A DNA stretch of 64,000 nucleotides from Butyrivibrio sp. M55 (GCF_900116865.1 NZ_FPCD01000001.1:124001-188000), one strand, 5' to 3'. Positions 25,708 through 35,354 are shown, counted from the stretch's first letter. The notes: a model not told the origin generated them from the letters alone. Numbers and translations are program-made.

Positions 25708-27066
25708 ATGCTCACATCTTCAATTGATATATCTAAATACAAGAAAATGCAAAATGCTCCTTATTATCGCATGAGGGGCAAGGTTGTCAATGTTATCGGT
25801 CTTACTATCGAATCGGCGGGACCCGATGCGAAACTCGGCGATATCTGCCTTATTTACCCAAAGAAAAAAGATAGCGAATCTACGATTAACATTGATGCTA
25901 AGCCTGCGATGGCTGAAGTTGTGGGATTTAAGGACAATCACGTTCAGCTTATGCCTTATGAGAATGTAAGCGGCATAGGAAACGGAAGTATCGTTGAGAA
26001 TACGGACTCACCGCTCAGGGTAAATGTGGGCGAAGGGCTTCTCGGAAAGACGCTTGACGGGCTTGGAAGGATTGACGGTATTTCTTACGGACATGGAACT
26101 GCACTTGAAGGCGGAGTTGCATATTCGGTTGAGAATGAACCGCCGGATCCCATGACAAGAGACCCGATTTCGGATGTTCTTTCGCTTGGCGTTAAGGCGG
26201 TTGACGGCCTTCTGACAGTCGGAAAAGGACAGAGAATCGGAATTTTTGCGGGTTCAGGTGTTGGTAAGAGTACACTCCTTGGTATGTTTGCGAGAAATAC
26301 CCAGGCGGATATAAATGTTATCGCGCTTATCGGAGAGCGTGGCAGGGAGGTTAGAGAGTTCATCGAAAGAGATATGGGTGAAGAAGGTATGAAGCGCTCG
26401 ATTGTTGTCTGTGCTACTTCCGACAGACCCGCTCTTGAGAGACTTAAGGCAGCCAAGACGGCTACTTCGATAGCTGAATATTTTAGGGATAAAGGTAAGG
26501 ATGTCCTTCTCATGATGGATTCTCTTACCCGTTTTTCAATGGCTCAGAGAGAAATAGGACTTGCGAGCGGCGAACCGCCTGTTTCAAGGGGGTATCCGCC
26601 CAGTGTATATGCTGAGATGCCAAAGCTTCTTGAGAGAGCCGGAAAGTCAAAGAAAGGCTCGATAACGGGTCTTTATACCGTTCTTGTAGACGGTGATGAC
26701 ATGAACGAACCTATAACGGATACCGCGAGAGGTATTCTGGACGGGCATATAGTGCTCAACAGAAAACTTGCCCAGAAAAATCATTATCCGGCGATAGATG
26801 TTCTTGCGAGTATTTCAAGATGTATGTCTGCAATCGCTGATCCGGAGCACAAGAAGGCTGCGGGAAAGCTTAAAAATGTCCTTGCCACCTATAATGACGC
26901 CGAGGATCTTATAAATATCGGCGCGTACAGAATGGGTGCAAACAAGAACATAGACTATGCGATATCCAAGATTGAGATGGTAAATGAATTTCTTTTACAG
27001 GAGACTGATGAGAAATTCTCGTTTGAAGAGATCAGGAATCAACTTATCAATATGTTCAGATTTTGA
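25708..27066 (+). CDS. fliI: Flagellum-specific ATPase FliI
   Basis: The export ATPase, 452 residues. Walker A is GIFAGSGVGKSTLLGM, Walker B is VLLMMDSLTRF, and the F1-beta-like GEPPVSRGYPPSVYAEMPKLLERAG segment is present. It drives substrate loading at the export gate with FliH and FliJ, which flank it. Confidence 0.97.
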   Translation: MLTSSIDISKYKKMQNAPYYRMRGKVVNVIGLTIESAGPDAKLGDICLIYPKKKDSESTINIDAKPAMAEVVGFKDNHVQLMPYENVSGIGNGSIVENTDSPLRVNVGEGLLGKTLDGLGRIDGISYGHGTALEGGVAYSVENEPPDPMTRDPISDVLSLGVKAVDGLLTVGKGQRIGIFAGSGVGKSTLLGMFARNTQADINVIALIGERGREVREFIERDMGEEGMKRSIVVCATSDRPALERLKAAKTATSIAEYFRDKGKDVLLMMDSLTRFSMAQREIGLASGEPPVSRGYPPSVYAEMPKLLERAGKSKKGSITGLYTVLVDGDDMNEPITDTARGILDGHIVLNRKLAQKNHYPAIDVLASISRCMSAIADPEHKKAAGKLKNVLATYNDAEDLINIGAYRMGANKNIDYAISKIEMVNEFLLQETDEKFSFEEIRNQLINMFRF

Positions 27067-27084
27067 TAAATCGGCGGTTTTATT

Positions 27085-27543
27085 ATGGCAAGATTTGTCT
27101 ATAAGATGCAGAGCATCCTGAATATCAAGGAAAAGACCGAAGGGCAGGTGAAGATGGAATTTGCCGCAGCCCAGGCGGAGCTTAACAAGCAGTACGATAT
27201 TCTGGATGAGTATGTAAAAAGAAAAGAGAATTACCTTATCGAAGCTGAGGAGCTTAGAAACGAAGCGAGCCTGAGACTTCAGGACATATTGGATAACCAG
27301 TATGCCACTGCTCAGATGGATGTTATGATAGCTTCCCAGTCGAGGGTAATTAAGGAATATGAAGCTGAGGTCGAAAAAGTCAGAGTAAAGCTTACAAGAG
27401 CCATTCAGGAGAGAAAAATGCAGGAGACCCTTCGTGACAGGGCTTATGCGGAGTATCTCGAGGAAGAAAAGCAGGAAGAAGCCAAAGAGAACGACCAGAG
27501 AAGTAGTTTCACATACGGACAGAGACAACAGGAGAAGAAGTAA
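27085..27543 (+). CDS. fliJ: Flagellar export chaperone FliJ
   Basis: A 152-residue almost entirely coiled-coil protein starting MARFVYKMQSILNIKEKTEGQ, the typical FliJ opening. It sits between fliI and the MotE-like gene. It is the central stalk of the export ATPase. Confidence comes from length, coiled coil and position. Confidence 0.9.
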   Translation: MARFVYKMQSILNIKEKTEGQVKMEFAAAQAELNKQYDILDEYVKRKENYLIEAEELRNEASLRLQDILDNQYATAQMDVMIASQSRVIKEYEAEVEKVRVKLTRAIQERKMQETLRDRAYAEYLEEEKQEEAKENDQRSSFTYGQRQQEKK

Positions 27544-27545
27544 AT

Positions 27546-28493
27546 ATGGCTGATCTGGAAATGCCGATGTCCCCTTTTGAGGATCAGAAGGCGGCGAAGG
27601 CAAAGCTAAAAGCTGACAAATTAGAATATAGGAAAAAACTTAAAGAACAGAGAAAAGCTGATAAGGAAAAGCTGCATGAGTTTGCCGAGAGATCGGCGGA
27701 ACTTAGCGGAGACGATGCGGGCGGATTTGCCACCATCGTTATCACTTTTTTCATTGTTCTTATTTGGCTTGCTATAATGGCACTTCTTATAAAGTTCAAC
27801 GTAGGAAATTTTGGATCCGATATCATGGCTCCGCTCATTAAGGATATTCCTGTAATTAATGCTATTTTGCCCAAGGAAGCAAGAAATGATGCGGATGCAA
27901 AGATTGATGAGCCGATTGACTTCAGTACAGAAGGAAGTGAAGCCGGCGGTATTCAGACTATCGATGAAGCCAATGCATATATAAAGAGGCTTGAGAAGGC
28001 TCTACAGGATGAAATGAACCAGAACAGCAGCTATGCGTCCACGATAGACAGGCTTGAAGCGGAAGTTAAAAGACTTGAGCCCTTCGAACAGCAGCAAAAA
28101 GAGTTCTATGAAGAGAGAGCGGCTTTTTACAACAGTATTGTCTATAACGACAATGCGCCGGATCCTGAAGAGTATGCCAAGTATTTTGAACAGATTGATC
28201 CTGATACCGCTGAGAAAATCTATGAGAAGATCAAGCGTGATGAAGGCGAAGAAGCTGCCATTAAGGCTTTTGCTACGACATATTCGGGAATGAAGGCTAA
28301 GCAGGCTGCCAAGATCTTTGATGAGATGGTTAATGAAAATCAGATCGAACTTGTTTCAAAGATTCTGGCTCAGATGAGCGTAGAAAACCGCGGAGATATT
28401 CTTGCCCAGATGAAGGAAGAAAATGCCGCAAAACTCACTCAGCTGTTGGAACCCAATGCGCTCAAGAACAAGTCAACCAAAGTTACGGGATGA
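27546..28493 (+). CDS. MotE/YlxF-like membrane protein with MgtE-N-type domain
   Basis: A 315-residue protein with a Lys-rich cytoplasmic N-terminus (about residues 15-55), one TM helix (about 62-85, FATIVITFFIVLIWLAIMALLI), a coiled coil (about 140-180), and a C-terminal helical repeat region (YFEQIDPDTAEKIYEKI, KQAAKIFDEM, VSKILAQMSVENRGDILAQM) like the MgtE N domain and FliG-N armadillo motifs. Homologues after fliJ have been called YlxF or MotE and may stabilise the stator or export complex. It starts three bases after fliJ. Confidence 0.8.
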   Translation: MADLEMPMSPFEDQKAAKAKLKADKLEYRKKLKEQRKADKEKLHEFAERSAELSGDDAGGFATIVITFFIVLIWLAIMALLIKFNVGNFGSDIMAPLIKDIPVINAILPKEARNDADAKIDEPIDFSTEGSEAGGIQTIDEANAYIKRLEKALQDEMNQNSSYASTIDRLEAEVKRLEPFEQQQKEFYEERAAFYNSIVYNDNAPDPEEYAKYFEQIDPDTAEKIYEKIKRDEGEEAAIKAFATTYSGMKAKQAAKIFDEMVNENQIELVSKILAQMSVENRGDILAQMKEENAAKLTQLLEPNALKNKSTKVTG

Positions 28494-28521
28494 TTTCCAA
28501 AAAAATCTTTTGAATTATGTA

Positions 28522-28548
28522 TAAAGGTTTAAGATATTAAGCCGATAT
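28522..28548 (+). promoter_or_regulatory. Consensus sigma-D (FliA) promoter before fliK
   Basis: TAAA (28522-28525), exactly 15 bases, GCCGATAT (28541-28548). This matches the B. subtilis sigma-D consensus at every position. It lies about 70 bases upstream of the fliK ATG. FliA is encoded in the same cluster at 58069, so a feed-forward loop to fliK-flgD-flgE is likely. Confidence 0.85.
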
Positions 28549-28618
28549 AATGTATGAGATGCCATGGTCTCTTTATGGGATCATGTATTTCGGAAATTAA
28601 ATACATAAGGAGGAAGCT

Positions 28619-30112
28619 ATGAGCAGTGCGGCAAACCCAATTAGTGCAGCCATGAACATTATGGCGACCGGCACTGCAGCCTCAAATGTTTCAGTCGTAA
28701 CAATGTCTGAAGGATATAGCGCAAATGCTTCAATGAGCTTTGGCACTATTTTGAATCAGGCAAACGATGCGGTTACTCAGCTTAATTCTGTAAATACAGC
28801 AAAAGATGTGACTGTGTCGAAGGAAAAGACAGACTTAAATGTATCGGTGCAGAAGGAAACTGCAAATGTCGCTACAACGGATGTAACAAGCGACAACACG
28901 GGCACAGAAAATAAGCTCGTTGATACAGACAACAAAGTGGTTGCGGAAGAAACAAATGGCAAGGAAGCCGGCGAAGAGCTGCAGGATGCCATTGCAGAAG
29001 AAGGCAAAAAGCTGATCACCAGGATTGCAGAAGAGCTTGACGTATCTGAGGAAGATATCGTGAATGCTATGCAAGCACTTGGAATCACGGCGGCGGACCT
29101 GTTTAAACCTGAAAATCTTATACAGCTTATTTCTACTGTAGGAGGACAGGAACAGGCGGTAAATCTTATCACAGACTCAGACCTCTATACATCATTGCAG
29201 GACCTCATGGAGGATGCGGATGGTATGAGAAGCGAACTTATGAATGAGTTTGGCTTAACTGAGGAAGATTTTGAAACCGTTGTCAGCAACATGCATGAGG
29301 AATTTTCTCAAGTGACGGAAAAAGATGCACAGCCTAAGGCAGAAGCAGAGCCTTTGATCGAAATTAACGATCTTAGACCTGAAAAAGCAGTAAGGGAACC
29401 TATGGATAAGGAAATCCACAAGGATGTTCAAAAAGAGGTTTCTGTAGACAGAGCTGATGTATTCAAGGATGAATTCAAACCCGTTGAAAATTCCAACAAC
29501 ACAACAAAAAACAACAATCAGTCAGGAAACTACGATCACGGATCACAGGGAACAACCGTATTTAATCAATTCCTTAACGGAGTTACGGATGCGATAAACG
29601 GTTCGACGGCAGCTGAAGAGATGCTTGCATATACCGACAGGGCTCAGATGGAGAACATCGTGAGACAGATCACGGAAAAGATAACAGTTTCTGCAAGCGA
29701 AGATGTGACCAAGTTGGAACTTCAGCTTCACCCGGCAAGTCTCGGTAATGTAAATATCCTTCTTACAAGCGGTAAGGACGGTATTATTGCAAGATTCACG
29801 GCACAGAACGAGATTGTAAAAGAAGCGGTTGAAAGCCAGATGATCCAGCTTCAGCAGAAATTTGAAGCACAGGGCATTAAAGTTAATTCCATAGAAGTTA
29901 CCGTTTCCAGCCATGCATTTGAAGAGAATCTTCAGCAGCAGGGCGGAAGCGAAGGAAATAACGAACAGGCTTCAAAGGGCAGAAAAGGACTTCGCAGAAT
30001 CAATCTGATGGATGCAGATGATATTGCAAGTGAAACGGATATGGACGAAGCCGAGAGATTATCGGCACAGATGATGGCTATGAGCGGAAACACTGTTGAT
30101 TTCAGTGCGTAA
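28619..30112 (+). CDS. fliK: Flagellar hook-length control protein FliK
   Basis: A 497-residue exported ruler. The N-terminal two-thirds is low-complexity, Thr/Glu/Val-rich and poorly conserved. The C-terminal Flg_hook domain (about residues 345-445) is clear from LELQLHPASLGNVNI, GIIARFTAQNE and LQQKFEAQGIKVNSIEVTV. It controls hook length and switches export specificity. AGGAGGAAG ribosome site, preceded by the sigma-D promoter. Confidence 0.93.
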   Translation: MSSAANPISAAMNIMATGTAASNVSVVTMSEGYSANASMSFGTILNQANDAVTQLNSVNTAKDVTVSKEKTDLNVSVQKETANVATTDVTSDNTGTENKLVDTDNKVVAEETNGKEAGEELQDAIAEEGKKLITRIAEELDVSEEDIVNAMQALGITAADLFKPENLIQLISTVGGQEQAVNLITDSDLYTSLQDLMEDADGMRSELMNEFGLTEEDFETVVSNMHEEFSQVTEKDAQPKAEAEPLIEINDLRPEKAVREPMDKEIHKDVQKEVSVDRADVFKDEFKPVENSNNTTKNNNQSGNYDHGSQGTTVFNQFLNGVTDAINGSTAAEEMLAYTDRAQMENIVRQITEKITVSASEDVTKLELQLHPASLGNVNILLTSGKDGIIARFTAQNEIVKEAVESQMIQLQQKFEAQGIKVNSIEVTVSSHAFEENLQQQGGSEGNNEQASKGRKGLRRINLMDADDIASETDMDEAERLSAQMMAMSGNTVDFSA

Positions 30113-30133
30113 GCCGGCCGGAAAGAGGTTATT

Positions 30134-30817
30134 ATGGCAGATGTAAGTTCTGTTACTGCAATAGTTAAAGACGGCAAGATTGAGAACGCTTCAAACAAAA
30201 CCGAGTCGAAAGAAAAAAATACACAGGCTAAGGGCTACGACAAGGATTCTTTTCTTAAGATCCTTGTCGCACAGATGAAATATCAGGATCCCATGGAGCC
30301 TACTTCAAATACCGAGTACATTTCACAGTACGCTACATTCACTCAGGTTGAGCAGATGAATAACATGGCTAACGCCATGAGCCTTTCAAGAGCATCTGAG
30401 ATGGTTGGAAAGACTGTTACAATAACTCAGACCAATCCTGAAACCGGAACTAAATCCGAGGTTCAGGGTGTTGTAGACTTTGTTACCTACAGCGGAAATA
30501 AGGCATTTCTTAACATTAACGGAACTAACTATAATGTTGACGATGTTACTCAGATACTTGGTGAAGACTATGAGAATGCACTTAATACAGTGAAGGATTT
30601 CCAGGAGAATATTGATAAGCTTCCTGATAATATTTCGCTTGTGACTCTTGAGGAGCACGAAAAGACAATCGATTCTATGTATGACTATTACATGAACATG
30701 GATGAAAAAGCGAAAAGGCTTATGGATAAAGACTATGTAACTTCGCTTCTTCAGTATGTAAATAGAATTGATGATCTTAATAATAGTGAACATCGAACAT
30801 TTAATAAAGATAAGTAA
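30134..30817 (+). CDS. flgD: Flagellar hook assembly scaffold FlgD
   Basis: A 227-residue hook-cap protein. The conserved N-terminal block reads SFLKILVAQMKYQDPMEP then YISQYATFTQVEQMNNM, diagnostic of FlgD. The C-terminal part is shorter and more variable than in enterics, as in other Firmicutes. AGAGGT ribosome site. It lies between fliK and the TIGR02530 gene. Confidence 0.95.
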   Translation: MADVSSVTAIVKDGKIENASNKTESKEKNTQAKGYDKDSFLKILVAQMKYQDPMEPTSNTEYISQYATFTQVEQMNNMANAMSLSRASEMVGKTVTITQTNPETGTKSEVQGVVDFVTYSGNKAFLNINGTNYNVDDVTQILGEDYENALNTVKDFQENIDKLPDNISLVTLEEHEKTIDSMYDYYMNMDEKAKRLMDKDYVTSLLQYVNRIDDLNNSEHRTFNKDK

Positions 30818-30841
30818 ACAAATGCATAGGAGGTATAAGCT

Positions 30842-31267
30842 ATGACAATGGATGGTCGTCAGTTTATGTCCATCGGGCAGGTGCAGGACCAATATTTAAA
30901 CGGTACTGTACCAAAAACGGATAAGAACAAACAAAATATTCCAACAGGTGAAAATTCTTTTGCATCTGTTCTAAACAAAATCCAAGAGTCTGCCGATAAT
31001 AATATCAGCACGGAGAATCTTAGATTTTCTAAGCATGCTGTAAACAGACTCAGCGACAGAAACATTGAGCTTTCTGAGGAACAGATGCAGAGACTTAACC
31101 GTGGAAAAGCTGAGGCCGGTGAAAAGGGAATCAAAGAGTCACTTATTCTGGTTGACCAGCTTGCTTTTATAGTGAACGTTCCCAATAACATGGTCGTTAC
31201 AGCCATGGATCAGACAGAAAACAAAAACAATGTTTTCACAAACATAGACGGTGCAGTGATCGTATGA
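30842..31267 (+). CDS. TIGR02530-type flagellar operon protein
   Basis: A 141-residue protein with the family block FSKHAVNRLSDRNIELSEEQMQRLNRG and AFIVNVPNNMVVTAMD. Members lie between flgD and flgE in Firmicutes and are suspected to be flagellar assembly factors; the exact role is not established. AGGAGGTATAAGCT precedes the ATG. Confidence 0.85.
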   Translation: MTMDGRQFMSIGQVQDQYLNGTVPKTDKNKQNIPTGENSFASVLNKIQESADNNISTENLRFSKHAVNRLSDRNIELSEEQMQRLNRGKAEAGEKGIKESLILVDQLAFIVNVPNNMVVTAMDQTENKNNVFTNIDGAVIV

Positions 31268-31424
31268 TTGGACCGAAGCGGCAGACAGGCCCGAAGTGCC
31301 TTGCCGTCAGGAAATCTTAACTTCCCGACCGACAGAAGGAAGTTCTTTGACGAAAATCACGACGCATCCGTCCAAAATCAATCTATTTAATTTATTTCTT
31401 TTTTATGATGGAGGACTTTGCCTT

Positions 31425-34400
31425 ATGATGAGAGCTCTTTACTCCGGTGTTGCCGGACTTAAGACACACCAGACCAAAATGGACGTTATCGGTAACAACA
31501 TCGCTAACGTTAACACAACTTCTTACAAATCTCAGTCAATCACATTCTCTGATCTTATGTATCAGACAACACAGACAGCTTCAGGAGCAACAGAGACAAA
31601 GGGGGGTATCAACCCTCGTCAGATCGGTCTTGGTGCTAAGTCGGGGGCTATCAATACAGCAATCACATCTCAGGGAACAACACAGACAACAAACAACCCT
31701 TTTGATATTATGATAAATGGTGATGCTTTCTTCGTTGTTAATAACGGAGTTGAGAATCTCTATACAAGAGATGGATCTTTCTATGTTGACGGTGCAGGTA
31801 ACCTTGCAATGCAGTCAAACGGATATCTCGTTCAGGGATGGGCTGCAAAAGAAGACAGAGAGACCGGTGAAATTACAGTAAATAGGAATGGCGGACTTTC
31901 AAGTCTTCAGATCATGAGTCCCGCTAACTTTACATATGCACCTGCTTCAACTACAGCTGCTGTTTTCCAGGGAAATATTGATGACAATGATTCAAATGTA
32001 AATTCAGCAGACGGAAAGACAATTACACTTGAGTTCTATGACAATAAGGGATATCTGTATACAGGAAAGTTTACACTTAAGAATACAGATGATCCGGATC
32101 TCTTTGCATTGTCACTTACAGATATTATTGATTCCAACGGAAAAACAATAAATGATAACAAAGATAAAGTGGATCTTATGAGCCAGATTACATTCGGTAA
32201 TGTTTCCGGTAACAGCAGAACTATAAAAAATGATGCTCTTCGCGGATTCTCTATCGAGGCAACTACAGATTCAAACTTTATCAATATTATTAAAAGTGAT
32301 GGGGACGTCAAGTATCCAAGTGTAAGCGCAACAGGAAATCTTATTGATCTTTATAATAATGGGCTTCTTGAAAGTGCATATGGACTTAGCAGAACTTCAC
32401 TTGAGAATAGATATACCAAAGAGGGCTTTGCGAATGCAACATATCAGATTGGTGCAAATGGTGTTCTTTCAGTAACATATCCCACAGTAGATGTTGCGGA
32501 AGGTATATATTCAGGTGATTTTGATAATAATAAGATAGATTTTACAACACCGAACAGTGATAATTATTTTATAAATGAACAAACACAGGAAGCTTACAAA
32601 GTTCCTGATGAGAATTTGAAGGATAATGTTCAGAGAATTTCAGGATTGCTCAAAGATGTATTCGGAAAGACTGATTTGAGTAGCTATAGTGGCTTTAAAT
32701 ATGCAGGCGGTAATCTTTCGTTATATGAGAAGTTCACATATCTTAAGGATGAAACTGTTTTGACAGAGTCATTCGAAGATAAAGGAAAAGTTTCACCCAA
32801 CCTGGTTTCAAGAGATTTCGGGCAGTTCACCGGACTTACTGACGCAATAACTGACTATATTAACGGTGGCGGATCTTACGATAAGCTTAAATATACATAT
32901 AAATCTGACGGAACACTTACAATTACTCAGAGCGTAAATGTCGATAAAGAAAAAGAAATAGATACTCGAAATACACAATTTGGCCAGCTTGATGAAGACA
33001 AAAAAACTGCATTTAAAAATGCAATTGAAAATATGCTTGCTAAGTTTGATGGGGCAAATTATAGCTTTGGCTCCCAGTATTCAAGTGAGATTGGTTATGA
33101 AGTTATTGAAGAAATTGCAGGTTCAACTGCAGATTTAGCAAACGAAAAAGGAAGAACATTTACTGATGATGAGATTAAAGCTGCGCAAGCAATTAAGAGT
33201 GTAATTGATACTCAATATGGCGAAATTGATACTAATGATAAAGCTAAAGCTAAACCAGACTCATTTAAATTGGTTGATATAAGTGGCGATGGCGGACTTA
33301 TCGTAAAATATACTTCAGCAGAAACAGTAGACAGAAATTTCCCTAATGCCGATTCAAACAGAAATACTAATTATAAGCGCAGCGCAAAAGAAGTTCTTTC
33401 TGCCAATGATTATAAAAACGGCTATACGATTAACGGATCTGCACCTGCATATGTATTTAAGAACAGAGATGACTACGGAAAGTCATATTATGTTGCCAAT
33501 GATTTGCTTTCAAGAGCGTTTAAAGGAAACAATCAGGATGTTATTGATTTTATAAAGAATGTATTCCCTGATGATACACAGAATATGACATTTGATTCTA
33601 ATGCAGAATATAAAATGAGTATTTCACAAAAAGGTGAGCTTACGCTCAGTCATGATGTGAAAGATTCAACAAATTTCCCGGTTCAGACAGCTGCGACAGG
33701 ATTTAAGGCAGAGAGAAATGATGATGGAACATATAAGTATACATCAACATCAGCATATAAGAACGTACCTGTAAAGGGGAAAATTTCAGATCTTCTTTCT
33801 GTATCGGAGGATAGCCCTCAGAAAGAGCTTCTTTCTAAAGTATACGGAATCAGTGATGAAGCCGCAGATGCATACGGACTTGACGGTACATATGAGATTA
33901 TCACAGCAGAGGGTACTGACAAAGGTAAGATTAACCTTACAATAGGTAACCGTACAATCCAGATTGCATTTGATCCTGCGACCGGAGCAATTGTTTCGGC
34001 AGATGGAAATTCATTGGACAAGAAAGCTAATATTACATTTGGACTTAACGGACAGGCTACAGCAGGATTGGAAGCTTTTGGATTCCAGGCTTCTCCTACA
34101 AATGCAGCTGAACTTGAGAGAAATCATACAATTTCTGTTGATTTTTCGACTCTTTCAAACTATCGCTCGAATAATGCTTCAACAATCACAGCTTCTAAAG
34201 GTGATATGAAATCGCTTAATACAGGGCGTGCGGTTGGTGAAATGAACGGTGTAAATGTAAGTGACAACGGCATGATTTATGCAAACTATTCAAACGGGCA
34301 GACAAAACTTTTGGGACAGATTGCATCTGCAGAGTTTGCTAATGCTTCAGGTCTTTCAAAACAGGGTGATAACCTTTATGCATCAACACTTAACTCAGGT

Positions 34401-34589
34401 GATGCTACTATTCAGGACATCACAACTGACGGTGGTTATATGCGAACTGGCGTATTGGAAATGTCTAATGTTGATCTCTCGTCACAGTTTACTGAGATGA
34501 TCACAACACAGCGTGGATTCCAGGCTAACAGCCGTATCATAACAGTTTCTGATACACTTCTCGAGGAACTTACAAACCTTAAGAGATAA
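31425..34589 (+). CDS. flgE: Flagellar hook protein FlgE, unusually long
   Basis: The N-terminus MMRALYSGVAGLKTHQTKMDVIGNNIANVNTTSYK and C-terminus VDLSSQFTEMITTQRGFQANSRIITVSDTLLEEL are unmistakable FlgE/FlgF-family ends. The protein is 1054 residues, against about 260-550 for most hook proteins. The extra length is in the middle, roughly residues 260-830, which is rich in Asp, Asn, Lys and Ser and AT-richer. It is likely a surface-exposed insertion in the hook outer domains. ATG 31425 is preferred because GGAGG at 31410-31414 is ten bases upstream; an upstream open stretch from 31296 lacks a ribosome site. Confidence 0.93.
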   Translation: MMRALYSGVAGLKTHQTKMDVIGNNIANVNTTSYKSQSITFSDLMYQTTQTASGATETKGGINPRQIGLGAKSGAINTAITSQGTTQTTNNPFDIMINGDAFFVVNNGVENLYTRDGSFYVDGAGNLAMQSNGYLVQGWAAKEDRETGEITVNRNGGLSSLQIMSPANFTYAPASTTAAVFQGNIDDNDSNVNSADGKTITLEFYDNKGYLYTGKFTLKNTDDPDLFALSLTDIIDSNGKTINDNKDKVDLMSQITFGNVSGNSRTIKNDALRGFSIEATTDSNFINIIKSDGDVKYPSVSATGNLIDLYNNGLLESAYGLSRTSLENRYTKEGFANATYQIGANGVLSVTYPTVDVAEGIYSGDFDNNKIDFTTPNSDNYFINEQTQEAYKVPDENLKDNVQRISGLLKDVFGKTDLSSYSGFKYAGGNLSLYEKFTYLKDETVLTESFEDKGKVSPNLVSRDFGQFTGLTDAITDYINGGGSYDKLKYTYKSDGTLTITQSVNVDKEKEIDTRNTQFGQLDEDKKTAFKNAIENMLAKFDGANYSFGSQYSSEIGYEVIEEIAGSTADLANEKGRTFTDDEIKAAQAIKSVIDTQYGEIDTNDKAKAKPDSFKLVDISGDGGLIVKYTSAETVDRNFPNADSNRNTNYKRSAKEVLSANDYKNGYTINGSAPAYVFKNRDDYGKSYYVANDLLSRAFKGNNQDVIDFIKNVFPDDTQNMTFDSNAEYKMSISQKGELTLSHDVKDSTNFPVQTAATGFKAERNDDGTYKYTSTSAYKNVPVKGKISDLLSVSEDSPQKELLSKVYGISDEAADAYGLDGTYEIITAEGTDKGKINLTIGNRTIQIAFDPATGAIVSADGNSLDKKANITFGLNGQATAGLEAFGFQASPTNAAELERNHTISVDFSTLSNYRSNNASTITASKGDMKSLNTGRAVGEMNGVNVSDNGMIYANYSNGQTKLLGQIASAEFANASGLSKQGDNLYASTLNSGDATIQDITTDGGYMRTGVLEMSNVDLSSQFTEMITTQRGFQANSRIITVSDTLLEELTNLKR

Positions 34590-34622
34590 TTATTTGTAAT
34601 AAGAGTATATAGTCATAAGGTG

Positions 34623-34654
34623 AGCGCTCACATCTTGTCGGAGATGTGAGCGCT
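34623..34654 (+). terminator. Perfect 13-bp hairpin after flgE
   Basis: AGCGCTCACATCT (34623-34635) / AGATGTGAGCGCT (34642-34654) with a six-base loop, 34 bases after the flgE stop. The T-run after it is weak (ATATTATTG), so it may slow or only partly end transcription. Confidence 0.5.
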
Positions 34655-34739
34655 ATATTATTGATTGCATTTAAAATGAATCTAATAGTTTAATTATCGT
34701 GAAAATATCAAAAAAAGAATAAAAATATCTGTTTTTTTA

Positions 34740-34768
34740 TTGAATTGCACAACAATATACTGTATAAT
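34740..34768 (+). promoter_or_regulatory. Sigma-A promoter for secreted protein gene
   Basis: TTGAAT (34740-34745), 17 bases, perfect TATAAT (34763-34768), about 42 bases before the ATG at 34810. Confidence 0.7.
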
Positions 34769-34809
34769 TATGCACTGTAACTAAATAAATTAAACTTGGA
34801 GGAAAAGAA

Positions 34810-35223
34810 ATGAAGAAAGTAAAAATGCTGTTTTTGTTATCTTTTGTTTGTTTAATGTTTTTTGTTGCGGTTCCTGTTGATGCACATGCTGCTCCAGCGC
34901 CACCTTTGAGGTCGGTTACTATTACTGATGTTACAGCGGATGATAATGATGTTGTACATATTGAGGTGGTAGAAATTGGAACAAGCAAAACTAGGTATGT
35001 ATATTGCGATAATACCTTGCTTAAAGAGAATATAAGAGAAATGCAGATGCTTGATTTAAATGGGGATGGATTAATTGATGGATACGTGAGATATTTTACA
35101 ACTAGATATAGGGTTGATGATATTGTTCCAGGATTTAATCTTAATGTTAGGGCGGAATTTACTAATGAGTCGCGCCCTTGGAATGTGATTAGTACATCTA
35201 GAAGATTTGTGTTTGATTTTTAA
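34810..35223 (+). CDS. Small secreted protein with EF-hand-like loop
   Basis: A 137-residue protein not recognised as a named family. It has a Sec signal peptide (KK start, hydrophobic MLFLLSFVCLMFFVAV, cleavage near AHA-AP at about residue 28). Residues about 80-90, DLNGDGLIDGY, match the calcium-binding loop of dockerins or EF-hands (D-x-N-x-D-G-x-I-D). The rest is predicted beta-rich. Strong GGAGGAAAAG ribosome site; own promoter and terminator, so a monocistronic unit in the island. Confidence 0.7.
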   Translation: MKKVKMLFLLSFVCLMFFVAVPVDAHAAPAPPLRSVTITDVTADDNDVVHIEVVEIGTSKTRYVYCDNTLLKENIREMQMLDLNGDGLIDGYVRYFTTRYRVDDIVPGFNLNVRAEFTNESRPWNVISTSRRFVFDF

Positions 35224-35264
35224 ATGAGTTTTAATAATTATTTTTGAGGATTTACCAGTGTTTT

Positions 35265-35293
35265 AGGGTCTGCCATAGGCGGACCCTATTTTA
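35265..35293 (+). terminator. Terminator after secreted protein gene
   Basis: A 10-bp stem AGGGTCTGCC (35265-35274) / GGCGGACCCT (35278-35287) with one wobble and a three-base loop, followed by ATTTTAA. Confidence 0.7.
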
Positions 35294-35354
35294 ATAGGCG
35301 CTTTGAAAGGGCGAGAGACAGATTTAAAAGATTTAAAAAATGTTTTTTGTGACT

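Noticed and set aside
31296-31424. In-frame upstream extension of flgE
   Set aside because: Hook proteins begin with MMRALYSG-type sequence; GGAGG lies directly before ATG 31425 and no ribosome site exists at 31296.
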